Source: Fluviibacter sp039805725 (GTDB taxonomy: Bacteria > Pseudomonadota > Gammaproteobacteria > Burkholderiales > Rhodocyclaceae). Taken from it: a stretch of 24,748 nt of DNA. This document shows positions 16,682 to 24,316 of the stretch, piece by piece; positions within the stretch are counted from its first letter, which is position 1; every line of letters begins with the position of its first letter. Position numbers and translations under genes: made by a program. Below the pieces are notes generated by a model. It ran no database searches. It was not told where the DNA came from and saw only the letters and a program-made list of their open reading frames with translations. Location of the stretch: NCBI GenBank assembly GCA_039805725.1, contig JBDLTT010000006.1:1-24748 (forward strand), in the 5' to 3' direction.

Positions 16682-16722
16682 ACTCAGGTTCGCATCCCTG
16701 CTCAATTGTACTAATCCTGAGT
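16682..16722. repeat. Inverted repeat ACTCAGG/CCTGAGT in trmJ-cysE spacer
   Basis: ACTCAGG (16682-16688) and CCTGAGT (16716-16722) are perfect 7-bp arms around a 27-base gap in the 85-base spacer between trmJ and cysE. On the plus strand the second arm runs into six T residues, which overlap the trmJ stop. It could be a weak terminator for antisense transcription, or an operator for cysE. A weak promoter pair CTGAGT-17-CATAAA overlaps one arm on the minus strand. Confidence 0.4.
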
Positions 16723-16725
16723 TTT

Positions 16726-17526
16726 TTAATCAACCTTGTTGCGCTGGTCGGCGCCGGCCAGGGCACTGACAACCCCACGCAATATGTTGATCTCGTCGAC
16801 CTCCAGCCGCGCACGTTCAAAGATCCGGCGGATCTTGGGCATCAACCGGCGCGGCCGCGCCGGATCATGGAAACCGGCGGCAATCAGCGCTGTCTCCAGC
16901 TGCGAGTAAAAACCTTCGACCGCATCCGATGGCGCCAGCGCCGATGCGTAGCGTGTGGCGCCCGCCGTTTCTGCTTCGGCCATGCCCGACTGTTCGCGCA
17001 GCAGATAGGTCATGATCTGCACCGCTGCCGCCAGGTTCAGCGAACCATAGTCCGGGTTGGTCGGAATACTCACTTCGGCACGACAGAACTGCAGCTCTTC
17101 ATTGGTCAGCCCGTTGGTTTCGTTGCCAAACACAAAAGCCGATGGTGCGCCCGAAGAACCTTGCCATAACGCGTGCGCTGCCGACACCGCCGCGCGCGGC
17201 GACATCGGCGGCGGACCCAGTTCCCGGGCACGCACCGTCATACCGAACACGCCGACACAACCGGCAAGCGCCTCGGGCAACGACGCCACAATGGCACACG
17301 CCTCGAGCACATCGGCCGCGCCGGACGAACGGCGCAACGCCACCTCATCAATCGCACACAGCGGATTGACCAGAATCAACCGGGCGCCCTGCGCCAGACC
17401 CATCGTCTTCATCGCGCGCGCCACCGCACCGATGTTGCCCGGGTGCGAAGGCCGGCAAAGCACAATGCGCTGAGTGGCCAGGAAGTTGTCGGAAGCTTTG
17501 ATGGGTGAAGAAAATTGGGTGGTCAT
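16726..17526 (-). CDS. trmJ: tRNA (cytidine/uridine-2'-O-)-methyltransferase TrmJ
   Basis: TrmJ is a SPOUT-class methyltransferase that 2'-O-methylates position 32 in the anticodon loop of several tRNAs. The 266-residue sequence has the family segments RIVLCRPSHPGNIGAVARAM, RRSSGAADVL, FVFGNETNGLTNEEL and IPTNPDYGSLNLAAAVQI. The last two form the knot that binds S-adenosylmethionine. A helical C-terminal domain (RRLMPKIRRIFERARLE) follows. It is slightly longer than E. coli TrmJ (246). It sits divergent from suhB and upstream of cysE-iscR, as in many gammaproteobacteria. Confidence 0.94.
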   Translation of the reverse strand: MTTQFSSPIKASDNFLATQRIVLCRPSHPGNIGAVARAMKTMGLAQGARLILVNPLCAIDEVALRRSSGAADVLEACAIVASLPEALAGCVGVFGMTVRARELGPPPMSPRAAVSAAHALWQGSSGAPSAFVFGNETNGLTNEELQFCRAEVSIPTNPDYGSLNLAAAVQIMTYLLREQSGMAEAETAGATRYASALAPSDAVEGFYSQLETALIAAGFHDPARPRRLMPKIRRIFERARLEVDEINILRGVVSALAGADQRNKVD

Positions 17527-17553
17527 TTCAACGGGTGATCCTGGATGCCAATA

Positions 17554-17582
17554 TCGACCGGCAGGCGGTCAGCAGGTACAAT
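17554..17582 (+). promoter_or_regulatory. Candidate suhB promoter
   Basis: TCGACC (17554-17559) is separated by 17 bases from TACAAT (17577-17582). These match the sigma-70 hexamers at 4/6 and 5/6 positions. The predicted start near 17589 gives a leader of about 47 bases before suhB. It lies in the 109-base divergent trmJ/suhB spacer. I found no convincing promoter for trmJ on the other strand. Confidence 0.4.
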
Positions 17583-17635
17583 ACGCGCATTCCGGCGAAC
17601 CAGTGTGGTTCCGCCACCTGCTCTGTGTCCCTGAT

Positions 17636-18433
17636 ATGCATCCCTTTCTGAACGTTGCCGTTAAGGCCGCACGTCGTGCCGGCCAGATCATCAACCGAGC
17701 CGCGCTCGAACTCGACAATCTGCAGGTTGCCCGTAAAGGTCAAAGCGACTACGTCACGCAGATCGATCGCGCCGCCGAGGATGCTATCAAGGAAATTCTG
17801 CTCGAGGCCTATCCGACCCACGGCATTCTAGCGGAAGAAACCGGCAAGACGCCGGGCAAATCCGAATTCGAATGGATCATCGACCCGCTCGATGGCACGA
17901 CCAATTTCATTCATGGTTTTCCGCAGTACGCGATTTCGATCGCCCTGGCCCAGGAGGGTCAACTCGCGCACGGCGTCATCTACGACCCGAACCGCAACGA
18001 ACTCTTTACGGCCAGCAAAGGCCGCGGTGCCTTCCTCAACGATCGTCGTGTGCGCGTCAGCCGTAGCGACCGTCTGGCCGATTCGCTGATCGGTACCGGC
18101 TTCCCCTATCGCGTGTTCGACCGCGTCGACGCCTACCTCGGCGCCTTCCGCGAACTCACCGAAAAAACTGCCGGCATGCGTCGCCCCGGCGCCGCTGCGC
18201 TGGATCTGGCCTACGTGGCCGCCGGCCGCCTGGACGGCTTCTGGGAGTTTGGTCTTTCGCCCTGGGATATGGCCGCTGGCGTGCTCATGATTCAGGAGGC
18301 CGGGGGCTTTGTCACTGATGTCAACGGCGATAGCGGTTATCTGAAATCCGGCGATGTCGTCGCGGGTGCGCCGAAGGTACACGCCCCGCTGCTGCAGATC
18401 GTCCAGAAACACCTGAAGCAGAACGCCGCCTAA
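17636..18433 (+). CDS. suhB: Inositol-1-monophosphatase SuhB
   Basis: SuhB belongs to the inositol monophosphatase family. In E. coli it also acts in ribosomal RNA transcription antitermination. The metal-binding residues are visible: Glu67 in ILAEETG, Asp83 and Asp86 in WIIDPLDGTTNF, and Asp211 in SPWDMAAG. The 265-residue length from the ATG at 17636 matches the family, whose N-termini read MHPxLNxAVxAAR. The upstream open frame without similarity was left out. mutS starts 28 nt downstream, so the two may be cotranscribed. Confidence 0.95.
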   Translation: MHPFLNVAVKAARRAGQIINRAALELDNLQVARKGQSDYVTQIDRAAEDAIKEILLEAYPTHGILAEETGKTPGKSEFEWIIDPLDGTTNFIHGFPQYAISIALAQEGQLAHGVIYDPNRNELFTASKGRGAFLNDRRVRVSRSDRLADSLIGTGFPYRVFDRVDAYLGAFRELTEKTAGMRRPGAAALDLAYVAAGRLDGFWEFGLSPWDMAAGVLMIQEAGGFVTDVNGDSGYLKSGDVVAGAPKVHAPLLQIVQKHLKQNAA

Positions 18434-18461
18434 CGGAACACCAGCGGGCGCCCATGCCGAC

Positions 18462-21125
18462 ATGAGCAAGAAACCCTCTGCCAGCGCCACGGAACCCCAG
18501 CATACGCCCATGATGCGCCAGTTTCTGGCGATCAAGGAAACCGTGCCCGACACCCTCCTGTTCTACCGGATGGGGGATTTCTATGAGTTGTTCTTTGACG
18601 ATGCGATCAAGGCCGCGCGCCTGCTCGACATCACCCTGACCAGTCGCGGCCAGTCCAACGGCGAACCGATCCGCATGGCCGGCGTGCCCTTTCATGCGGC
18701 CGATCAATACATTGCCCGCCTGGTCAAAGCCGGCGAATCCGTCGCCATCTGCGAGCAGATCGGCGACCCGGCCACGTCCAAAGGCCCGGTCGAACGCGCC
18801 ATTAGCCGCATCGTTACTCCCGGCACCGTCAGCGATGCCGCGCTCATGGACGAGCGGCGCGAAAGCCATCTCATGGCCGTCTTCCCCAGCGGTGCGCGTG
18901 TCGGCGCCGCCTGGGTCGCCCTGGCCGCTGGCCGAGTCACGCTGGCCGAGGTCGCTAGCGAACAACTCGGCACCCTGCTCGGTCGTATCGACCCCTCGGA
19001 AATTCTCTTTCCCGAAAGCGCGACCTGGCCCGACAACACCTACAAAACCGCCCGCCGCGCCGACTGGCTGTTCGATGCCGAGAGCGGCGCCCGCACCCTG
19101 TGTACCGCGCTCAAGGTAAACACACTCACCCCCTTTGGCATCGACCCCGACGAAGATCAGCCTGCACTGGCCGCCTGCAGCGCCCTGCTCGATTACATCC
19201 AGGCCACCCAGTTCCGCAAAGCCGAACAGCTGGGCATCAGCAACGTACAGGTCGAACGCCCCAACCAGTATCTGCGTATGGACGCCATCACGCGGCGCAA
19301 TCTGGAACTGACCGAATCGCTGCGCGTTACATCGCAACCCGGGGCCGACAACACCACCCTACTCAGCATTCTCGACAGCACCCGTACCGCCATGGGATCG
19401 CGTGCTTTGCGACATGCGCTGCATCACCCCTCGGCCGATGATCGTCTTCCCGACTGCCGGCATCGCATCATCGACACGCTCCTGCAACGGCAGGACCTGC
19501 TCGAAGCCTTGCGCACCCTACTGAACGGCTTCTGCGATATCGAACGCATCGCCGGCCGGATTGGGCTGCTGTCGGTACGCCCGCGCGAACTCGCCAGTCT
19601 GCGCGACACCCTGCAGCAATGGCCGGCACTCGCCGAGATGATCCGTCAATTGCACGGTAACGCCATCGACAACACGGCGCTCACCGAACTCACCGAACGA
19701 CTTGGCAACCCCGAAGCGCCTGCCCGCATCGGTGCGCAGCTGGCGCGCGCCATCCGACCCGAACCCGCCGTCCATATCCGCGATGGCAACGTCATGGCCG
19801 ATGGCTTTGATGCAGCGCTCGACGAGCTCCGTCATATCCAGACCCACTGCGGCGACTTTCTGCTCGAACTCGAGGCACGCGAGCGCGAGGCCACCGGCAT
19901 CCCCACGCTCAAGGTCGAATATAACCGCGTGCATGGCTTCTACATCGAAGTCTCGCAGGCACAATCGGCCAAGGTGCCTGAACATTACCGTCGTCGCCAA
20001 ACGCTGAAGAACGCCGAGCGTTACATCACGCCCGAACTCAAAACCTTCGAAGACAAGGCGCTCTCGGCCCAGGAGCGTGCGCTCAGTCGCGAAAAACTGC
20101 TCTACGACGAACTGCTGCAAGCGCTCCAGGCCGATGTGGTCACGCTCAAGGCGCTGGCGGCCGATGTGGCCGAACTCGATCTGGTCGGCAGCTTTGCCCA
20201 CACCGCGCTGGAACGTCAGTGGCAGCGCCCCGAGTTCAGCCCGATTCCGGAAATCGACATCCGTGAAGGCCGCCACCCGGTCGTTGAACAGGCGTTGCGT
20301 CAGGACGGCAAATCCTTCGTCGACAACGACACGCGCTTGCACCCGGACCGGCAATGCCTGCTCATCACGGGCCCCAACATGGGCGGTAAGTCGACCTACA
20401 TGCGCCAGACGGCGCTCATCGTCCTACTCGCCCGTATCGGCTCGTATGTACCCGCCACCTCGGCGCGCATCGGCCGCATCAACGCGCTGTATACCCGCAT
20501 TGGCGCATCCGACGATCTCGCCTCCGGCCGTTCGACCTTCATGGTCGAAATGACCGAGACGGCCGCCATCCTCAATCAGGCCGACGAACGCAGCCTGGTG
20601 CTCATGGATGAAATCGGGCGAGGCACTTCCACCTTCGACGGGCTCGCACTCGCCTCTGCCGTGCTCAAACAGATGTTGCGCCAGAATAAATCGCTGACAC
20701 TCTTTGCCACCCATTATTTCGAACTCACCCGCCTCGGCGAAAAGTTCAAACAGCTCGAGAACGTCCATCTCGACGCCGTCGAACACCACGACCGCATCGT
20801 TTTCATGCACCGGGTGCAGGCAGGCCCCGCCAACCAGAGTTACGGGATCGAGGTCGCCTCGCTCGCCGGTATTCCCGCGGCCGTCGTGCGCGATGCGCGC
20901 CGCACCCTGCTCGAACTCGAATCGCAATCGGTGCGACATCAACCGACCGATAATGATGCACAGAACGATTTCTTCGATACGCCAGAGATGCCGGTGCCAG
21001 AACCGGACGCCGCCCCACAACATCATCCAGTCATTGCCGAACTCGCCGCCATCGATCCGGACAGCCTGACACCGCGCCAGGCACTTGATATCCTGTATCA
21101 GTTGAAGACCAAAGCCCGGAGCTGA
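18462..21125 (+). CDS. mutS: DNA mismatch repair protein MutS
   Basis: MutS recognises mismatches and small loops and recruits MutL in methyl-directed repair. It has 887 residues (E. coli 853). The N-terminal mismatch-reading motif F40-Y41-E42 is in RMGDFYELFF. The connector, lever and clamp regions fill the middle (for example VEYNRVHGFYIEVSQ and RRQTLKNAERYITPEL). The ATPase has Walker A GPNMGGKST at residues 637-645, then SDDLASGRSTFMVEM, Walker B LVLMDEIGRGTSTFDG and FATHYFELT. The C-terminus ends in a small helical tetramer-type segment (SLTPRQALDILYQLK). The Shine-Dalgarno is weak. Confidence 0.98.
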   Translation: MSKKPSASATEPQHTPMMRQFLAIKETVPDTLLFYRMGDFYELFFDDAIKAARLLDITLTSRGQSNGEPIRMAGVPFHAADQYIARLVKAGESVAICEQIGDPATSKGPVERAISRIVTPGTVSDAALMDERRESHLMAVFPSGARVGAAWVALAAGRVTLAEVASEQLGTLLGRIDPSEILFPESATWPDNTYKTARRADWLFDAESGARTLCTALKVNTLTPFGIDPDEDQPALAACSALLDYIQATQFRKAEQLGISNVQVERPNQYLRMDAITRRNLELTESLRVTSQPGADNTTLLSILDSTRTAMGSRALRHALHHPSADDRLPDCRHRIIDTLLQRQDLLEALRTLLNGFCDIERIAGRIGLLSVRPRELASLRDTLQQWPALAEMIRQLHGNAIDNTALTELTERLGNPEAPARIGAQLARAIRPEPAVHIRDGNVMADGFDAALDELRHIQTHCGDFLLELEAREREATGIPTLKVEYNRVHGFYIEVSQAQSAKVPEHYRRRQTLKNAERYITPELKTFEDKALSAQERALSREKLLYDELLQALQADVVTLKALAADVAELDLVGSFAHTALERQWQRPEFSPIPEIDIREGRHPVVEQALRQDGKSFVDNDTRLHPDRQCLLITGPNMGGKSTYMRQTALIVLLARIGSYVPATSARIGRINALYTRIGASDDLASGRSTFMVEMTETAAILNQADERSLVLMDEIGRGTSTFDGLALASAVLKQMLRQNKSLTLFATHYFELTRLGEKFKQLENVHLDAVEHHDRIVFMHRVQAGPANQSYGIEVASLAGIPAAVVRDARRTLLELESQSVRHQPTDNDAQNDFFDTPEMPVPEPDAAPQHHPVIAELAAIDPDSLTPRQALDILYQLKTKARS

Positions 21126-21130
21126 AAACC

Positions 21131-22141
21131 GTGTTGTACCGTCTTGCCCGTCGCAGATCATTTGCCGCGCTGCTCGTCAGCCTGTGCCTCATGGCCCACG
21201 CCACGCTTACCCGGGCCGCCAGCCTGAGCTTTGCACTGTTTGGCGATGTCTACATGACGCCCGAACACCAGGGTTACCTCAAGGGCATGCTCGACGACAT
21301 GGCGCAGAAGAACGAAGCGCTCGCCATCTTCACGGGCGGCCTCAAACCGGCAGAACAGGGCTGTCAGGACAGCCACCTGCTGGCTGCCTACCCGATCTTC
21401 GCCAAGGCGCCGTTGCCCACGATCTATGTCCCGGGCGATGCCGAATGGGCGCTCTGCGCCAAATTTGCGCCCGAAGAGCGCCTCAATCTCCTGCGCAAAA
21501 CCTACTACCAGACCGATCGCAGCCTGGGCGAGCCCAGTCTGCCACTCCTCCGGCAGCCAGACTATCCCGAACTCATGCGCTGGCAGAGCGGTCCGGCCCT
21601 ATTCGTGACCCTGAGCATCACAGGCGACAACAATCTCTGGGGCAACAAAGACGAAGCCGGCGCCGGATTCAACGAGCGTAGCACCGCCGACCTTGCCTGG
21701 CTCGGCGACGCTTTCGCCAAAGCCCGCGAAAGCGACATCAGCATGCTCGTCATCGTCATGTACGGTGATCCGGAGTTCGACCAGCCCGGCGTCTCCGAAC
21801 CGTCGCGAGGTTATGTTCCTTTACTGAACCTGCTCAAGTCGGAAACCGAAACCTTCCCGGGTCAGGTACTGCTGGTGCATGGCGGTGGCGGCGTCCACCG
21901 TATCGATCACCCGCTCATCAACCCGGCGAACAGCCTGCCGTATCAGAACTTCACGCGGGTCGGTACCTATGGCGCCTTACAACAGGGTTGGGTCGAGGTT
22001 CGCGTCGAACGTAATAGCAAGGCAGGCGACGACCCGGTGCGCCGTACCGAATTCAAGTTCGAATCATTTCCCTGGCCACCGCTCAGCCTGGACGAACCGA
22101 CCGACGCCGATCCAGCGGTCGGCAATCCAAAGCCGCAGTAA
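21131..22141 (+). CDS. Exported metallophosphoesterase-like protein with lost metal motifs
   Basis: This 336-residue protein has an N-terminal signal peptide (basic MLYRLARRR, hydrophobic core, likely cut near TRA/AS at about residue 29), so it is probably periplasmic. Its layout resembles exported calcineurin-like phosphoesterases: FALFGDVY (38-39 GD), FTGGLK (69-70), VPGDAEW (102-106), NFTRV and LLVHGGGGVH (about 248-256). In active relatives, as I recall them, these positions read GDTPY, GDIK, GDNEW and HGDTH. Here the second Asp, the Asn and the last Asp are replaced, so catalysis is doubtful. The start is a GTG at 21131, with GGAG 9 bases before it and 5 nt after the mutS stop. The adjacent TTG is an alternative. 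The gene is intact and its role is unknown. Confidence 0.75.
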   Translation: MLYRLARRRSFAALLVSLCLMAHATLTRAASLSFALFGDVYMTPEHQGYLKGMLDDMAQKNEALAIFTGGLKPAEQGCQDSHLLAAYPIFAKAPLPTIYVPGDAEWALCAKFAPEERLNLLRKTYYQTDRSLGEPSLPLLRQPDYPELMRWQSGPALFVTLSITGDNNLWGNKDEAGAGFNERSTADLAWLGDAFAKARESDISMLVIVMYGDPEFDQPGVSEPSRGYVPLLNLLKSETETFPGQVLLVHGGGGVHRIDHPLINPANSLPYQNFTRVGTYGALQQGWVEVRVERNSKAGDDPVRRTEFKFESFPWPPLSLDEPTDADPAVGNPKPQ

Positions 22142-22144
22142 GGC

Positions 22145-22657
22145 TTAGTGGATCACCACCGGGGCTGATCCCGCGCCGTCGTCATCGTCGGCGACCGACT
22201 CTTCTTCCACCTCTTCAGCGGTCGCCGGACGCACCTCACGCACGGTGCAGGTAAAGACCAGCGACATCCCGGCCAGCGGGTGGTTACCATCCAGCACCAC
22301 CTTGCCGTCGGCAATATCGGTCACGCGGTAAATCACGATATCGTCTTCGTCGGCGCCTTCGGGTGCCCCCTCGAACTGCATACCGACCTTGGTTTCCTTC
22401 GGGAAACGCGCCGCATCTTCGATCTGCACCATCTCGGGATCGTAATCGCCATAGGCTTCTTCCGGTTGCAGCTTGATCGTCACCGAATCACCCACATGCT
22501 TACCTTCCAGCGTCTCTTCGATACGATCGAAGATATCGCCGTAACCCCCATGCAGATAGCGGATCGGGTTGCGACCATCGTCCACCACCTGGCCATCGGA
22601 GTCCGTCACGTTGTAATCCAGTGTGACCACGGTGTTGCGATGGATGAGTCCGCTCAT
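22145..22657 (-). CDS. SlyD-like FKBP-type peptidyl-prolyl cis-trans isomerase
   Basis: This is a cytoplasmic proline isomerase and likely chaperone. The 170 residues show the SlyD/SlpA pattern: VVTLDYNVTDSDGQVVDD, YLHG, IEETLEGKHVGDSV and EAYGDYDPEMVQ. An insert-in-flap domain follows, then VVLDGNHPLAGMSLVF. The C-terminus is acidic (EEVEEESVADDDDGAG) and lacks the long His/Cys metal-binding tail of E. coli SlyD. The start overlaps the ftsB stop by 4 nt (ATGA). Its 3' end is 3 nt from the convergent gene on the other strand. SlpA/FkpB is an alternative name. Confidence 0.9.
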   Translation of the reverse strand: MSGLIHRNTVVTLDYNVTDSDGQVVDDGRNPIRYLHGGYGDIFDRIEETLEGKHVGDSVTIKLQPEEAYGDYDPEMVQIEDAARFPKETKVGMQFEGAPEGADEDDIVIYRVTDIADGKVVLDGNHPLAGMSLVFTCTVREVRPATAEEVEEESVADDDDGAGSAPVVIH

Positions 22658-22962
22658 GGTGATTCCTTGCTTTCTGTCGGGGTGGCCGCCGAACGCTTCG
22701 GCAGCTGATAGAACACTTCGTCGGCTTTGATCATGCCCAGCTCGTAGCGGGCACGTTCTTCAACGGCATCCAGGCCGGCTTTCAGGTTACGGGTTTCGGC
22801 CTCGAGGCCGGCGTTACGCAGCTCCAGCTGGCGATTCGTTTCGCGCTGCTGACGCAACTGACGGTCGCTGTCCCACACCTTCAGCCAGCCACCTTTGCCC
22901 AGCCACAGCGGGTACTGGATCACCACGGCCAGGCCGAGGAGGATGGCGGTTGAAGGACGCAT
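22654..22962 (-). CDS. ftsB: Cell division protein FtsB
   Basis: FtsB is a small bitopic membrane protein that pairs with FtsL and FtsQ in the divisome and helps activate septal wall synthesis. The 102-residue sequence has one N-terminal membrane segment (TAILLGLAVVIQYPLWLG), then a heptad-rich coiled coil (RQLRQQRETNRQLELRNAG onward). It ends with ERARYELGMIKADEVFYQL, typical of FtsB/DivIC. It follows eno after 24 nt, the conserved order. The last residues (SAATPTESKESP) are a short polar tail. Confidence 0.93.
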   Translation of the reverse strand: MRPSTAILLGLAVVIQYPLWLGKGGWLKVWDSDRQLRQQRETNRQLELRNAGLEAETRNLKAGLDAVEERARYELGMIKADEVFYQLPKRSAATPTESKESP

Positions 22963-22986
22963 GTGTGCGAACAGCGACGTCAGCGA

Positions 22987-24270
22987 TTAACGCAGGTTAT
23001 AGAAGGCGTCACGACCCGGATACGTGGCGGTATCACCCAGATCTTCTTCGATACGCAGCAGCTGGTTGTACTTGGCGATACGATCCGAACGCGACAGCGA
23101 ACCGGTCTTGATCTGGCCGGCATTCAGGCCGACGGCGATGTCGGCAATCGTCGAATCTTCGGTCTCGCCCGAACGGTGCGAAATCACGGCGGTGTAGCCG
23201 GCGCGCTTGGCCATCTCGATCGCAGCAAACGTTTCGCTCAGCGTACCGATCTGGTTGATCTTGATCAGGATCGAATTGGCGATACCCTTCTGGATACCTT
23301 CCTTCAGGATCCTGGTGTTGGTCACGAACAGGTCGTCGCCGACGATCTGCACCTTCTTGCCCAGACGATCGGTCAGCAGCTTCCAGCCATCCCAGTCGCC
23401 TTCGGCCATACCATCTTCGATCGACACGATCGGGAACTTGTCGACCAGCGTCGCCAGATAATCGACGAACTGGGCCGAGCTCAGTTGCAGGTTTTCGCCC
23501 GACAGGTGGTACTTACCATCCTTGTAGAACTCGGAGGCGGCGCAGTCCAGCGCCAGCAGGACATCCTTGCCCGGCACATAACCGGCGTTCTGGATGGCTT
23601 GCGTAATGACTTCCAGGGCTTCGGCATGGCTGCCCAGGTTGGGGGCGAAGCCGCCCTCGTCACCCACCGCGGTCGAGTGACCCGCCTTGTCCAGCAGCTT
23701 TTTCAGCGCGTGGAAAATCTCCGCGCCACAACGCAGTGCTTCGCGGAACGAATCCACGCCCACCGGAATGATCATGAATTCCTGGATATCCAGGCTGTTG
23801 TTGGCGTGCTCGCCACCGTTGATGATGTTCATCATCGGTACGGGCAGCGACATCTGACCTGCGCCACCGAAGTAGCGATACAGCGGCAGCCCCGACTCTT
23901 CGGCCGCGGCCTTGGCCACCGCCATCGACACGGCGAGCAGCGCGTTGGCGCCGAGGCGACCCTTGTTGTCGGTGCCGTCCAGATCGATCAGCGTCTTGTC
24001 GATGAAGGCCTGTTCCTGAGCGTCCAGACCGATCAGTGCTTCGCTGATTTCGGTGTTGACGTTCTCGACGGCGCGCATCACGCCCTTGCCGAGGTAACGG
24101 CTACCGTCGCCATCACGCAGCTCAATCGCTTCACGCGAACCGGTCGACGCGCCCGACGGCACGGCGGCACGACCCATCACGCCGGATTCCAGCAGCACAT
24201 CGGCTTCAACGGTCGGGTTGCCACGGGAGTCCAGAATTTCACGGGCGATGATGTCAACAATGGCGCTCAT
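22987..24270 (-). CDS. eno: Enolase
   Basis: Enolase interconverts 2-phosphoglycerate and phosphoenolpyruvate in glycolysis and is also a degradosome component in E. coli. The 427-residue product begins MSAIVDIIAREILDSRGNPT. It carries VPSGASTG, GGEHANNSLDIQEFM, VGDEGGFAPN, SIEDGMAEGDWDGW, GDDLFVTN, ILIKINQIGT and VISHRSGETED, all standard enolase motifs. The start at 24270 was chosen by family length. The frame stays open upstream, but only across kdsA in another frame. The AAGG ahead of the ATG serves as ribosome-binding site. PEP made here feeds both KdsA and DAHP synthase encoded nearby. Confidence 0.98.
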   Translation of the reverse strand: MSAIVDIIAREILDSRGNPTVEADVLLESGVMGRAAVPSGASTGSREAIELRDGDGSRYLGKGVMRAVENVNTEISEALIGLDAQEQAFIDKTLIDLDGTDNKGRLGANALLAVSMAVAKAAAEESGLPLYRYFGGAGQMSLPVPMMNIINGGEHANNSLDIQEFMIIPVGVDSFREALRCGAEIFHALKKLLDKAGHSTAVGDEGGFAPNLGSHAEALEVITQAIQNAGYVPGKDVLLALDCAASEFYKDGKYHLSGENLQLSSAQFVDYLATLVDKFPIVSIEDGMAEGDWDGWKLLTDRLGKKVQIVGDDLFVTNTRILKEGIQKGIANSILIKINQIGTLSETFAAIEMAKRAGYTAVISHRSGETEDSTIADIAVGLNAGQIKTGSLSRSDRIAKYNQLLRIEEDLGDTATYPGRDAFYNLR

Positions 24271-24316
24271 ATCGGTTAGGCCTTTCTTTATGTGTGTTGA
24301 TGTAGCTTCAGGTAAA

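Noticed and set aside
18321..19337. A 338-residue minus-strand open frame covering the suhB/mutS junction
   Set aside because: It runs antisense through the ends of two well-supported genes and contains no domain pattern.
22130..22146. Short AAGCC/GGCTT hairpin between the convergent genes at 22.14 kb
   Set aside because: Only a 5-bp stem with no T tract, and it overlaps both stop codons, so it is too weak to call a terminator.
22963..24279. A 438-residue open frame on the plus strand across enolase
   Set aside because: It is antisense to a perfect enolase gene, and its protein is Arg/Gln/His-rich low-complexity sequence of the sort produced by reading GC-rich genes backwards.
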